Assembly (NCBI GenBank): GCA_041398825.1
Contig: JAWKTX010000005.1
Coordinates: 186,001 to 250,000 of the forward strand
Direction of reading: 5' to 3'
From: Planctomycetaceae bacterium
GTDB taxonomy: Bacteria > Planctomycetota > Planctomycetia > Planctomycetales > Planctomycetaceae
Length of the DNA stretch: 64,000 nucleotides
Shown here: positions 1 to 8,708 of the stretch, piece after piece
Layout of the letters: each line of letters opens with the position of its first letter
Position numbering within the stretch: position 1 is the stretch's first letter
Translations under genes and position numbers: made by a program
The notes under the pieces: model-generated
What the model was told of the DNA's origin: nothing
What the model saw: the letters and a program-made list of their open reading frames with translations, nothing else
Database searches by the model: none

Positions 1-1
1 C

Positions 2-886
2 TATGGCCCGGGCTTTCTTGGCCCTGCCTGGTCTCCGCTTGTTGTTGCAGCTCAGCAGGAACGTGCGAGCCAGTCAGATCAGCCACCCGGCGATGGCACC
101 GCGCCGTCAATGAATGAAGTCTCATTTGAAGTACAGAATCTGAAGGTCCCGGAGGCTGTGTCATCAGCGCAGGTCGACGCCCGGTTAAGTCTGCTGGCAG
201 GAATGGAACATCGATTCCTGTCGGCCCGACCGGACAATCCGGGCGTCAGCCATCTGCAGTCGTACGATCAGGCGGTTCGTATGATGAAATCCAGTGCCGT
301 AGGAGCTTTCGATCTCAGCCAGGAGGATGAGTCTCTGCGGGACGCCTATGGTCGCAACGCATTTGGTCAGGGCTGCCTGCTGGCGCGGCGATTGATCGAA
401 CATCAGGTCTCTTTTGTCGAAGTCACATTAAACGGGCTTGATGCAAATCCAGGAGCAGGCTGGGACACGCATGCTGACAATTTTGATTCTGTAAAAGCCT
501 TGTGTGAGATTCTTGACCCGGCCTGGGCGACCCTGATGAGCGATCTCGAACAACGAGGACTGCTCGAATCGACTTTGGTGGTTTGGATGGGAGAATTTGG
601 ACGCACACCTAAAATCAACGAGAACACCGGCCGGGATCACTGGCCGGGAAGTTGGTCCACCGTGCTTGGTGGCGGCGGCATCCGGGGTGGTCAGGTTTAC
701 GGTGCGACAAGCGAAGATGGCATGGAGATTACACAGACTCCAGTGTCTGTGCCCAACCTGATGGCCACGATTTGCTCCGCTCTGGGGCTGGACCCGGCGT
801 CCACAAATCTCAGTAATATTGGTCGACCTATTCCGCTGGCCGATCATGAGGCAACGACAATCAGAGAACTGATCGCCGGCGATTAG
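2..886 (+). CDS. DUF1501 family protein, C-terminal part (5' end outside window)
   Basis: The frame is open from base 2, before the first ATG at 110, and that upstream part reads YGPGFLGPAWSPLVV. This resembles the conserved segment in the middle of planctomycete DUF1501 proteins, so the gene begins upstream and the ATG at 110 is internal. Further DUF1501 landmarks follow: a WDTHADNF segment, STLVVWMGEFGRTPKI, and GRDHWPGSWS with a glycine-rich GGGGIRGGQVYG stretch. These proteins belong to the alkaline-phosphatase/sulfatase-like superfamily, are usually exported by the Tat route, and are often encoded beside DUF1549/DUF1553 cytochromes. Their substrate is unknown. The stop is at 884-886. The partner gene, if any, lies outside the window. 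Confidence 0.85.
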   Translation, partial: YGPGFLGPAWSPLVVAAQQERASQSDQPPGDGTAPSMNEVSFEVQNLKVPEAVSSAQVDARLSLLAGMEHRFLSARPDNPGVSHLQSYDQAVRMMKSSAVGAFDLSQEDESLRDAYGRNAFGQGCLLARRLIEHQVSFVEVTLNGLDANPGAGWDTHADNFDSVKALCEILDPAWATLMSDLEQRGLLESTLVVWMGEFGRTPKINENTGRDHWPGSWSTVLGGGGIRGGQVYGATSEDGMEITQTPVSVPNLMATICSALGLDPASTNLSNIGRPIPLADHEATTIRELIAGD

Positions 887-1254
887 TTCCGGCAGATGCA
901 GCCCGCAGGAAATGTGCTGCCGGCGAAGTACGACTCGCCAGGCACCGCTGCCAGCCATCCGGCATTGGCGGCCACGCGTCGTGTTCGAACACGACTTCTG
1001 AGATTTTCATCTGACGCAGAAAACGGACTGTTGAATACCGTTTTCAGTCGCCATCATTCAGATCGTACCGGGTCCGACGGTGTCTGGCTTTTCCCGCGGA
1101 AAGCCGGGTATCGATCCGAACCCCCGTTGACTTTCAGCGTCACGATAGCCGGTAAGCACATCGACAAAGGACTTTCCGGTAATATACGAACCGTAGTCCT
1201 ACGGTTTAGTCATCCGCCAGTAACAGGCACAGCCTTCCAGGAAACAGAGAATCC
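887..1254. other. Intergenic region with one small hairpin
   Basis: This 368-base gap separates the DUF1501 gene from the RND permease. An open frame over 896-1306 has no recognisable domain and runs into the permease start, so I do not call it. The only structure I see is an 8-bp inverted repeat at 1019-1045. The promoter of the permease should lie here, but I cannot place -35/-10 boxes with confidence. Confidence 0.5.
1019..1045. terminator. Possible hairpin terminator after the DUF1501 gene
   Basis: GAAAACGG (1019-1026) and CCGTTTTC (1038-1045) are perfect reverse complements around an 11-base loop. The right arm supplies a T-run. It lies about 130 bases after the DUF1501 stop and could end that transcript. 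There is no T-tract beyond the stem, so termination is only inferred. Confidence 0.35.
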
Positions 1255-4200
1255 ATGTCGCTGCCATCTTACAGCGTGCGCAATCCGGTTCTGGTCAACA
1301 TGCTGATGCTGGTGATTCTGGCAGCCGGATTTGTGTTTGCGTTCACTTTGCAACGTGAGATGTTTCCGGAATCACGTCCGAAAGGCTTGCTGGTCTCCGC
1401 TTTCTATCCGGGGGTACAGCCGGAAGACATTGAAAAGGCCGTGACGATCAAGATCGAAGAAGCGGTTCGCAGTATCGAAGGTATCGAGAAAATCGAATCC
1501 CAGGCCGGAGAGAGCATCAGCTTCACGACGCTGACGTTGATGCAGTCTGTTGATGATGTTGACGCTGTGCTTCAGGAAGTGCGTAACGAAGTCGACTCGA
1601 TCGGTGATCTTCCCGCTGATCTGGAAAAGATCAGCATCCGAAAGGTGGAACCGCAGTTACCTGTGATCAGCATCGCCATTTATGGTGAAGCCAGCGAGTC
1701 CGCGTTAAAGAACGCGGCTCAGGATTTGCGTGATGAATTGCTGAAACTGCCGGGTGTCAGTCGAGTGCAGCTGGATGGCATCCGGGACGATGAGATCTAT
1801 GTCGATGTACGACCCGACAAGCTTGTTCAGTACGACATAACGTTTGAAGAAGTGGCGAGTGCGATCCGTGCTACAAATGTTGACATCAGCGGCGGACAAC
1901 TGAAGGGCGAACGCAGTACCATCGCGGTGAGAACGATGGGGGAAGAGCAAAACGCCCGGGATCTGCGCGACATCGTCGTCCGGTCTGATTCGTCTGGTCG
2001 ATTGATCCATTTGTCGGACATCGCCGATGTGTTTGATGCGTTTGTCGATGACGATGTCAAAGGAGAATTCAATGGCAAGCCGTTTGTTAACTGTGTTATC
2101 TTCAAAGCCGAAGCCGAAGACGCTGTCCAGATATCAGCGGTAGTGAAAACGTACGTGGCGGCTCGCAGTGGCGAGCCCTACCAGGGACCATCCGCAGGAT
2201 TATCCGGCGCTCAGGCGATGCTGGGCCGACCAAATCTGCACCAGATCTATGAGGAGCATCGGCAACGGCCTTTTCCGGATATCTATACATATCGACTGCA
2301 TACGGACATCGCTCGCTTTGTTGAGGGCCGTCTGGACCTGATGGTGCGTAATGGAAAGGCTGGGTTGATTCTTGTTCTGTGTTCGCTGCTGCTGTTCCTG
2401 AACTGGCGCGTGGCCGTCTGGGTCGCGTGTGGTCTGGTGGTGTCGTTTCTGGGCACGTTTATTGTCATGTGGCTGCTGGGTGCGTCGGTCAACCTGTTAA
2501 GCATGTTTGGTCTGATCATTGTGCTGGGCATCATCGTCGACGACGCGATCGTCATCGGCGAAAACGTATATCGGCATGTAGAGGAAGGTATGCCAGCGTT
2601 CCAGGCCGCGATCCATGGCGCGCAGGAAGTGATGTGGCCGGTGATCGTGTCGGTTTCCACCACAATCGGGGCTTTCGTTCCCCTGTTCTTTATTCGAGGG
2701 CAAATAGGCGACTTTATGGGGCAGCTGCCTTTGGTGGTGATTTCGGCATTGTCCATATCACTTCTGGAAGCCCTGGTTATTCTGCCAGCCCACCTCAGAC
2801 ACCTGCCCATGCACCGGAAGCTGCAGAAAGTTTCAGGCGACGCGAGCAGTGAAGGGTCCGTCACCGCGCGGGTGCCTTCCAAAGACGGTCTGTTTCACCG
2901 CATCGGCGTGATCGGGCAGCAGGTGAAAGAAGGACTTCTGCAGAACATCCTGCAACGTCCTTATGAACGGGTCTTGCGAGTGTGTCTGACCTGGCGTTAC
3001 GTATCGATGGCAGGTGTGATGGCCGCCCTGATTCTGGCGTTCGGATTGCTGGTCGGTGGCGTTGTGCGCTGGCAGTTTATCCAGGACATGGACAGCGAAA
3101 CCATCATCTGCGCGCTGGAGATGCCGATCGGAACCACCGGAGATCGCCTGAAGGGTCAGTTGAAACGGCTGACCGATTTTCTGGTGGATGAACAGCGGTT
3201 TCCGGAGGTGATCAATGTACAGGCGATATCGGGTCGACAGTACGACGTCACTGGTGCAGGCTCCGTTGGTTTTGAAGACCAGAGTCATCTGGGACAGGTC
3301 GTCGTTGAAATCTGCCCGGCAGATCAGCGTTCCCGGTCGAGCAATGATTTGTTGAAGGAACTTCGGGAGTTCTGCAGCGAAAATCTGACGGGTATGAATT
3401 CCGTCCGCTGGCAGGCGATGAGTGGGGGACCCGGAGGAAACGATATCGAAATCAGCGTCTCCGGTGTTTCGGACACGCTGTTGCCAAAGGCTGTCGAAGA
3501 CGTGAAACAGCTGGTAGCAGGCAAAGAGGGTGTATACGACCTGGACGACAGTCTGGATCTGGGCAAGAAGGAACTGCAATTGCGACTGCGAGAAGCGGCT
3601 ATCCCAACCGGCATCACTGTTGGCGGGCTGGGTCAGCATGTTCGGGGCGCTTTGTTCGGGCAGGAGGCACGACGCATCACTCGCAACCGGGAAGACGTGC
3701 GCATTATGGTGAGGTACCCAGCCGGTTTCCGGGAAGACGCGTTCAACGTCGAATCCATGTGGATACCGTCTGCCGGTCCAACCGGGCAGAGAAGCTGGAT
3801 CCCCATGGATGAAATTGCGGAAGTCGTACCAACCATTGGGTATTCCACAATTCATCGCTATCAGCAAACACGATCGGCGAAGGTGGTTGGATCGTTCGAT
3901 GATTCGGGCGATGTCAGCACAACAGCCGCGCTGATGGAGATACAAAAGGAAATTCGCGAACAGATCTACCCGCGGTATCCGGGCATCAACGTCGAATACC
4001 TCGGCCAGGCCGAAGAAACCCGCAAGTCATTTTCTTCACTCTTGTTCGCTTTCCCGGTTGCGTTTCTGATCATTTACGGGATGCTGGCCGGATTGTTTCG
4101 TTCGTACACGCAGCCACTTGTTGTGATGGCCGCCATACCTTTTGGTTTCATCGGGGCAGTGCTTGGCCACTGGATCACGGGAGAAACCTTTACCATTTTG

Positions 4201-4563
4201 AGTGCCATCGGAATGGTGGCCCTGGCAGGTATTCTGGTCAACGATTCGCTGGTGCTGATCGATTTTATCAACCATCGAGTTCGCGAAGGTTTACCGATTT
4301 ATGAAGCCAGTGTCGACGGCGCGAAGAAACGATTGCGAGCCATCTTGCTGACCACGCTCACGACCGCTGCTGGATTAATGCCACTGATGTTCGAAACCAG
4401 CATGCAGGCGAAGTTTCTGATCCCAATGGCCGTGACGCTGACGTTTGGTTTGTTATTTGCCACTGTGTTGACGCTGATCGTGGTACCAGCACTGAATCTC
4501 ATTCGAGAAGACATTCTGACTCGGGTTTTCAGGATGTCGACGCAGCCGGAAAGCGTCGATTGA
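1255..4563 (+). CDS. RND-family efflux permease (AcrB/HAE type)
   Basis: This 1102-residue inner-membrane protein has the RND permease layout: a first membrane helix at about residues 11-30, a large periplasmic loop, a helix bundle from about 365, a second periplasmic loop and a final bundle from about 925. The fourth-helix motif GIIVDDAIVIGENV carries the paired aspartates (D429, D430) used for proton relay in AcrB. Length and the NPVLVNMLMLVILAAG start fit hydrophobe/amphiphile efflux transporters, which work as trimers with a periplasmic adaptor and an outer-membrane channel. No adaptor or channel gene lies next to it in this window, so partners must be encoded elsewhere. The substrate cannot be told. 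The ATG is preceded by an AGGAAACAG-type ribosome site. Confidence 0.9.
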   Translation: MSLPSYSVRNPVLVNMLMLVILAAGFVFAFTLQREMFPESRPKGLLVSAFYPGVQPEDIEKAVTIKIEEAVRSIEGIEKIESQAGESISFTTLTLMQSVDDVDAVLQEVRNEVDSIGDLPADLEKISIRKVEPQLPVISIAIYGEASESALKNAAQDLRDELLKLPGVSRVQLDGIRDDEIYVDVRPDKLVQYDITFEEVASAIRATNVDISGGQLKGERSTIAVRTMGEEQNARDLRDIVVRSDSSGRLIHLSDIADVFDAFVDDDVKGEFNGKPFVNCVIFKAEAEDAVQISAVVKTYVAARSGEPYQGPSAGLSGAQAMLGRPNLHQIYEEHRQRPFPDIYTYRLHTDIARFVEGRLDLMVRNGKAGLILVLCSLLLFLNWRVAVWVACGLVVSFLGTFIVMWLLGASVNLLSMFGLIIVLGIIVDDAIVIGENVYRHVEEGMPAFQAAIHGAQEVMWPVIVSVSTTIGAFVPLFFIRGQIGDFMGQLPLVVISALSISLLEALVILPAHLRHLPMHRKLQKVSGDASSEGSVTARVPSKDGLFHRIGVIGQQVKEGLLQNILQRPYERVLRVCLTWRYVSMAGVMAALILAFGLLVGGVVRWQFIQDMDSETIICALEMPIGTTGDRLKGQLKRLTDFLVDEQRFPEVINVQAISGRQYDVTGAGSVGFEDQSHLGQVVVEICPADQRSRSSNDLLKELREFCSENLTGMNSVRWQAMSGGPGGNDIEISVSGVSDTLLPKAVEDVKQLVAGKEGVYDLDDSLDLGKKELQLRLREAAIPTGITVGGLGQHVRGALFGQEARRITRNREDVRIMVRYPAGFREDAFNVESMWIPSAGPTGQRSWIPMDEIAEVVPTIGYSTIHRYQQTRSAKVVGSFDDSGDVSTTAALMEIQKEIREQIYPRYPGINVEYLGQAEETRKSFSSLLFAFPVAFLIIYGMLAGLFRSYTQPLVVMAAIPFGFIGAVLGHWITGETFTILSAIGMVALAGILVNDSLVLIDFINHRVREGLPIYEASVDGAKKRLRAILLTTLTTAAGLMPLMFETSMQAKFLIPMAVTLTFGLLFATVLTLIVVPALNLIREDILTRVFRMSTQPESVD

Positions 4564-4696
4564 AACTCGGGAACACTTGCCATCACCATGGAGTAGCACA
4601 ATGAATCCGGTGGATCCAGCAAAAGTCCAGAATCGCAGACAGTGGGGCGGCGTCATCACTAGCATTGCAAGCTCTTGATTCTGTGACGCCTGATGT

Positions 4697-6280
4697 TCAA
4701 ACGGGAGGCAGGTAGCTCGTCGCGAGTTCGGTGAAATCGCGGATTTGTTGGACCCGCCAGCTGTCGGTTTGTTGCAATTCTGTTTGCATGATCTTTGCTA
4801 CGACGGGTGCCGAATCTATTGCGGCCTGAGCATTCAGAAGGAGGGCTCTCAGACGTCGTGAAAGAACATCTTCGATGGTTCGAGCCATTTCCTGACGAAC
4901 GGCCTGAACAACCTGGGCTTTGACATACGGAAGGCCTGGAATCAGCAGATCACTTCGCGAAGAAGCCTCATCAACCAGACTTGGGATTCCGGCTGCTGTC
5001 ACATCGTTCTCGGACAGAGTTGCAGTGTCGGGCCGTGAATGGTTGATGACTGCAGAAGACCCGTGCAGTGGCAGGGTGGCTGTACGAGACGTTGCATGTG
5101 GTAGCGAGCCAATCGTCGCTGCTTTATTGATGACCTCTTCGCCCATCTTCCGATAGGTCGTCCACTTACCTCCGATGACGGTCAACAGGCCCGCAGGTGA
5201 GACGTGCAAATCGTGTTCTCTGGATAAGTTGGCGGTCGACTTTTTCCCGCCTGGTTGCCCCAGTAAAGGTCGCAGGCCGGCGAATATGGACTGGATGTCC
5301 GAAACGCCAGGCTTTCGCACAAGGTAGCGTCCCGCATGTTCCAGCAGGTAATCAATTTCATGTCGGCCGGGTTTGGGTTCCAGAGAGATGTGTTCGACAC
5401 GGTGGTCTGTTGTGCCAAGCAGGGTGTGTCCTTCCCACGGGATAGCAAACAGGACACGACCGTCATCCGTGTCCGGAATCATGAGACCCTCATTGCCCGG
5501 AAGGAAATCGCGGCTAAGCACGATGTGTGATCCCTGACTGGGAACAACCTGAGGGCGATTTGAAATGGACTCAGAGAGGTCCAGATTCATCATAGAATCG
5601 GCAAAGACACCCGTGGCGTTGACCACAACTTTCGCTCGAACTTGAAATACTTGACCAGACTCGTTGTCACGACAGGCCACCCCGTTGATTCGGTTGCCCA
5701 GCAGAATCAGTTCGGTTACCGGGCAATAGTTAAGAACTACGCCGCCGCTCTGGACGATGGTTTGGGCGAGACTGATTGCAAGGCGGGCGTCATTGAACTG
5801 GCCGTCTGAGTAGGCAACGCCGCCACGCAAGCCCTGCGTGCTGAGCGTAGGTAAGGATTGAGCCACCTGTTCAGCCGACAATAAGCAGGAATTGCGGAGA
5901 CCATCTCTGCCAGCCAGAAAGTCATAAGCTTTCAGCCCGGCCAGGTAATACCATCGCGAACCCCGGCGATACGACGGAATAACAAAACGCAGTGGATGCA
6001 CGATGTGCGGGGCATTGTTTAACAGCCGAGTGCGTTCGCGGAGAGATTCCCGCACCATGCCTATCTGACCGGATCGCAGGTACCTGACGCCACCGTGGAT
6101 CAGCTTGGTTGAGCGGCTGGAAGTTCCTTTCGCAAAGTCCGCCGCTTCCAGCAGGATAGTTCGATATCCACGACTAATGGCATCCAGGGCTGCGCCCAGT
6201 CCCGTTGCTCCACCGCCGATGACAACAACATCCCAGGTTGTCTTTTCGGCCAGCATCGAAATCATCAGGTTGCGATTCAT
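4697..6280 (-). CDS. glpD: Aerobic glycerol-3-phosphate dehydrogenase
   Basis: This 527-residue FAD-dependent dehydrogenase oxidises sn-glycerol 3-phosphate to dihydroxyacetone phosphate and passes electrons to quinone at the membrane. The FAD-binding GGGATG motif is at residues 22-27, followed by TSSRSTKLIHGGVRYL, the second flavin segment typical of GlpD/GlpA. GLRPLLG and GGKWTTYRKM near residues 345-385 are further family landmarks. Length matches GlpD (about 500-560). A second possible start is the internal methionine at residue 9. It lies 45 bases after pncA on the same strand and is probably the last gene of a pncB-pncA-glpD unit. It converges on the RND permease. Confidence 0.9.
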   Translation of the reverse strand: MNRNLMISMLAEKTTWDVVVIGGGATGLGAALDAISRGYRTILLEAADFAKGTSSRSTKLIHGGVRYLRSGQIGMVRESLRERTRLLNNAPHIVHPLRFVIPSYRRGSRWYYLAGLKAYDFLAGRDGLRNSCLLSAEQVAQSLPTLSTQGLRGGVAYSDGQFNDARLAISLAQTIVQSGGVVLNYCPVTELILLGNRINGVACRDNESGQVFQVRAKVVVNATGVFADSMMNLDLSESISNRPQVVPSQGSHIVLSRDFLPGNEGLMIPDTDDGRVLFAIPWEGHTLLGTTDHRVEHISLEPKPGRHEIDYLLEHAGRYLVRKPGVSDIQSIFAGLRPLLGQPGGKKSTANLSREHDLHVSPAGLLTVIGGKWTTYRKMGEEVINKAATIGSLPHATSRTATLPLHGSSAVINHSRPDTATLSENDVTAAGIPSLVDEASSRSDLLIPGLPYVKAQVVQAVRQEMARTIEDVLSRRLRALLLNAQAAIDSAPVVAKIMQTELQQTDSWRVQQIRDFTELATSYLPPV

Positions 6281-6325
6281 TGGAAGGCTGTCGGCAAGAA
6301 TGAGGACCGTTGGTGTGGAGTTCGG

Positions 6326-6940
6326 TTAAGGAGTTTCGGGGCTGATGGTGACACCGGCTGCGGCCATTTGTTCGACAGCAGCTTTGATGTCGCCCGTTTG
6401 CATCTCGACGCCGCGGCAACCAGGAAGAATCAGAGTCGTCTGAAATCCGGCCGTGACGGCGTCCAGTGCTGTAAAGCGGACACAATAGTCGGTAGCGATA
6501 CCCATCACAGAAACGCGATCGACGTCGTTCGATCGCAGAAAGTCTGCAAGACAGGTCGCCTTTCGATGGCCATTGTCAAAGAACCCGCTGTAGCTGTCTA
6601 TCTCGGGGTCCGTCCCCTTCTGAATGATTGTGTTGATGCGGGAAAGATTGAGGCCATCGACCAGTTTTGCCCCGAAGGAATTCTGAATGCAATGGTCGGG
6701 CCACGCGACCTGTGAAAGCCCATTCAGGTCGAAAACATCTCCGATCGAAACTCCCGGATGCTGGCTGGCAAAGCTCTGATGGTTTTTGGGGTGCCAGTCC
6801 TGAGTGGCAATGACCACGTCAAACTGAGGCATCCATTGATTCGCCAGAGGAATCAGTTCCAGGCCACCCGAAACAGCCAGGGCTCCGCCTTCAACAAAAT
6901 CATTCTGCAGGTCGACGATGATCAGTGCATGCCGGGGCAT
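6326..6940 (-). CDS. pncA: Nicotinamidase
   Basis: This cytosolic enzyme hydrolyses nicotinamide to nicotinic acid and ammonia in NAD salvage. The 204-residue product has the catalytic triad of the isochorismatase-fold nicotinamidases: D10 in ALIIVDLQNDF, K108 in QKGTDP and C153 in ATDYCVRFTA. Metal ligands fit D48 and H50 in TQDWHPKNH, and H83 in PDHC. All positions agree closely with E. coli PncA. It lies 59 bases downstream of pncB, which uses its product, so the two steps are probably co-transcribed. Confidence 0.93.
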   Translation of the reverse strand: MPRHALIIVDLQNDFVEGGALAVSGGLELIPLANQWMPQFDVVIATQDWHPKNHQSFASQHPGVSIGDVFDLNGLSQVAWPDHCIQNSFGAKLVDGLNLSRINTIIQKGTDPEIDSYSGFFDNGHRKATCLADFLRSNDVDRVSVMGIATDYCVRFTALDAVTAGFQTTLILPGCRGVEMQTGDIKAAVEQMAAAGVTISPETP

Positions 6941-6999
6941 TTGGTACTCCTTTCGGACAGAAAATCGATTGGACAGAGAATCGATGTCGCGTTATTCGA

Positions 7000-8481
7000 T
7001 CACGGGGTCGCTTCAGCGATCATCCGGGATTTCAGATCATGGAGACTGCCTTCCAGACCGACGCGATAACGCTCGGGATTATCAAATCGCAGCACCGGGG
7101 GGTGAAGTTGTTGTAATTCACGTTGAGCCCGTGATCGAGCTTCGTCCAGGGAAGGCAGGTCTGCCACGACCTGGCCGTTTCGAAGCACCGGCTGAAGCAG
7201 ATCTTCGCCGGAATCCTGGGCATTCATACGATGAGACCGCGTCGGGTTGGCCAGATCCACGATGGTAACATCGTTGGCAACAGGCTGAAGCAGATTCCAG
7301 ATCATGTCTCCGGAAAAGAAACCGTGAGCGTCGCGGAATCGTCGCACCTGAAGGATTCCCGGCGTGGAAGTCTTAATTGGCTGCTCAGACAACTTCAGTC
7401 GGTGTTGCCAGTCTTCGATCACAGTGGAATTTTCAGCGGAAGCTTTGCGAATCGCTCCGAGCTTGTAGACACCCCCTAGTGCTGGTTGATCGTAGGCCGT
7501 GACGAGTTTCGTTCCGACTCCCCAAATGTTGATCTGTGAGCCCTGCGCTTGAAGACTTTCGATCAGACGTTCATCCAGATCGTTGCTGGCCACAATTGCA
7601 GCATCAGCGAAGCCTGCTTCATCCAGCATTTGTCGGGCTGTGATACTCAGGCTGGCCAGGTCTCCGGAATCCAGGCGAATGCCAACCATCTTGTGGCCGG
7701 CTTCTTTCAGGTGTTTGCCCACCTGGATGGCATGGCGAACACCGTCGATGGTGTCGTAGGTATCCACGAGAAACACGCAGTTGTTGGGCATCGCGGCTGC
7801 ATATTCCCGAAATGCCGTCAGTTCGTCATCAAATGACATGACCCAGCTGTGGGCGTGTGTTCCTTTGACGGGAATGCCGAATCGTTTTCCGGCAAGAACA
7901 TTCGAGGTTGCAGCACAGCCGCCGATGTACGCCGCCCGGCTTGCCGCCAGTGCTCCGTCGATGCCTTGTGCTCGACGCAGCCCGAATTCCAGCACAGGCT
8001 GTCCTTTCGCGGCTCGGCAAATACGTGATGCCTTCGTCGCGATCAGAGACTGGAAGTTGATGATGTTCAGCAGAGCTGTCTCCAGCAGCTGACATTGAAG
8101 AATTGGTCCGGAGATCCGCAGCAGGGGCTCGTGTGGGAACATCACGGTACCTTCCGGAACAGCATCCACATCGACCGACAGCTTCATGGTGTTGAGGTAG
8201 CCCAGGAAGTCCATCGAAAACAGCGGCTTTCCGTCGTTGCCTTCGATCGTTTCCAGAAATGCCAGGTCATCTGCATCGAAGCGAAAGGTGCTCAAGAAAT
8301 CGACGACAGGTTTTAATCCGGCTGTGACGAGATATTCACCTCTGAACGGAGACCGTCGAAAGAACAGATGAAAGACGGCGGTATCTTCAGCCTTCGCCCG
8401 GGACCAGTATCCGTAGGCCATCGTGAGTTGATAGAGGTCTGTGAGCAATGCCAGCGATGCTTGTGAATCTGTAGTGATCAT
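7000..8481 (-). CDS. pncB: Nicotinate phosphoribosyltransferase
   Basis: The enzyme joins nicotinate to PRPP (with ATP hydrolysis) to give nicotinate mononucleotide in the Preiss-Handler pathway. The 493-residue product begins with LLTDLYQLTMAYGYW, the classic NAPRTase N-terminus. It contains the KGTHAHSWVMSF segment with the phospho-accepting histidine, and VGIRLDSGDLASLS, which binds the phosphoribosyl group. The open frame continues upstream to an ATG at 8625, but the added 48 residues do not resemble the family, so I chose the ATG at 8481. It heads the pncB-pncA-glpD run and diverges from the exporter gene at 8709. Confidence 0.92.
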   Translation of the reverse strand: MITTDSQASLALLTDLYQLTMAYGYWSRAKAEDTAVFHLFFRRSPFRGEYLVTAGLKPVVDFLSTFRFDADDLAFLETIEGNDGKPLFSMDFLGYLNTMKLSVDVDAVPEGTVMFPHEPLLRISGPILQCQLLETALLNIINFQSLIATKASRICRAAKGQPVLEFGLRRAQGIDGALAASRAAYIGGCAATSNVLAGKRFGIPVKGTHAHSWVMSFDDELTAFREYAAAMPNNCVFLVDTYDTIDGVRHAIQVGKHLKEAGHKMVGIRLDSGDLASLSITARQMLDEAGFADAAIVASNDLDERLIESLQAQGSQINIWGVGTKLVTAYDQPALGGVYKLGAIRKASAENSTVIEDWQHRLKLSEQPIKTSTPGILQVRRFRDAHGFFSGDMIWNLLQPVANDVTIVDLANPTRSHRMNAQDSGEDLLQPVLRNGQVVADLPSLDEARSRAQRELQQLHPPVLRFDNPERYRVGLEGSLHDLKSRMIAEATP

Positions 8482-8708
8482 GCGGTTTTCGGGCTTCACA
8501 AAAAGATGCAGGGTCTGGTGAATCGTTTCCGACAATGGGACTGTGTGGACGATCACTGATGCTCTGGATTGTCCGGCGGTGCCTGCCTGAAAGAACAAAC
8601 CCAGAAGCGAGACATGCCGAAACAACGAACGGTTTCACGCAAAGGAGCAAAATTCTTCGATAGCAAATAGGCCTTTCCTGTCTTTGTGCGTTTAGCAGGC
8701 CCATTTGC

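Noticed and set aside
896..1306. Open frame of 136 codons between the DUF1501 gene and the RND permease
   Set aside because: No recognisable domain, no ribosome site, and it overlaps the start of the well-supported permease in another frame.
8482..8625. Upstream extension of nicotinate phosphoribosyltransferase by 48 residues
   Set aside because: The added sequence does not resemble the family and the normal N-terminus begins at 8481.
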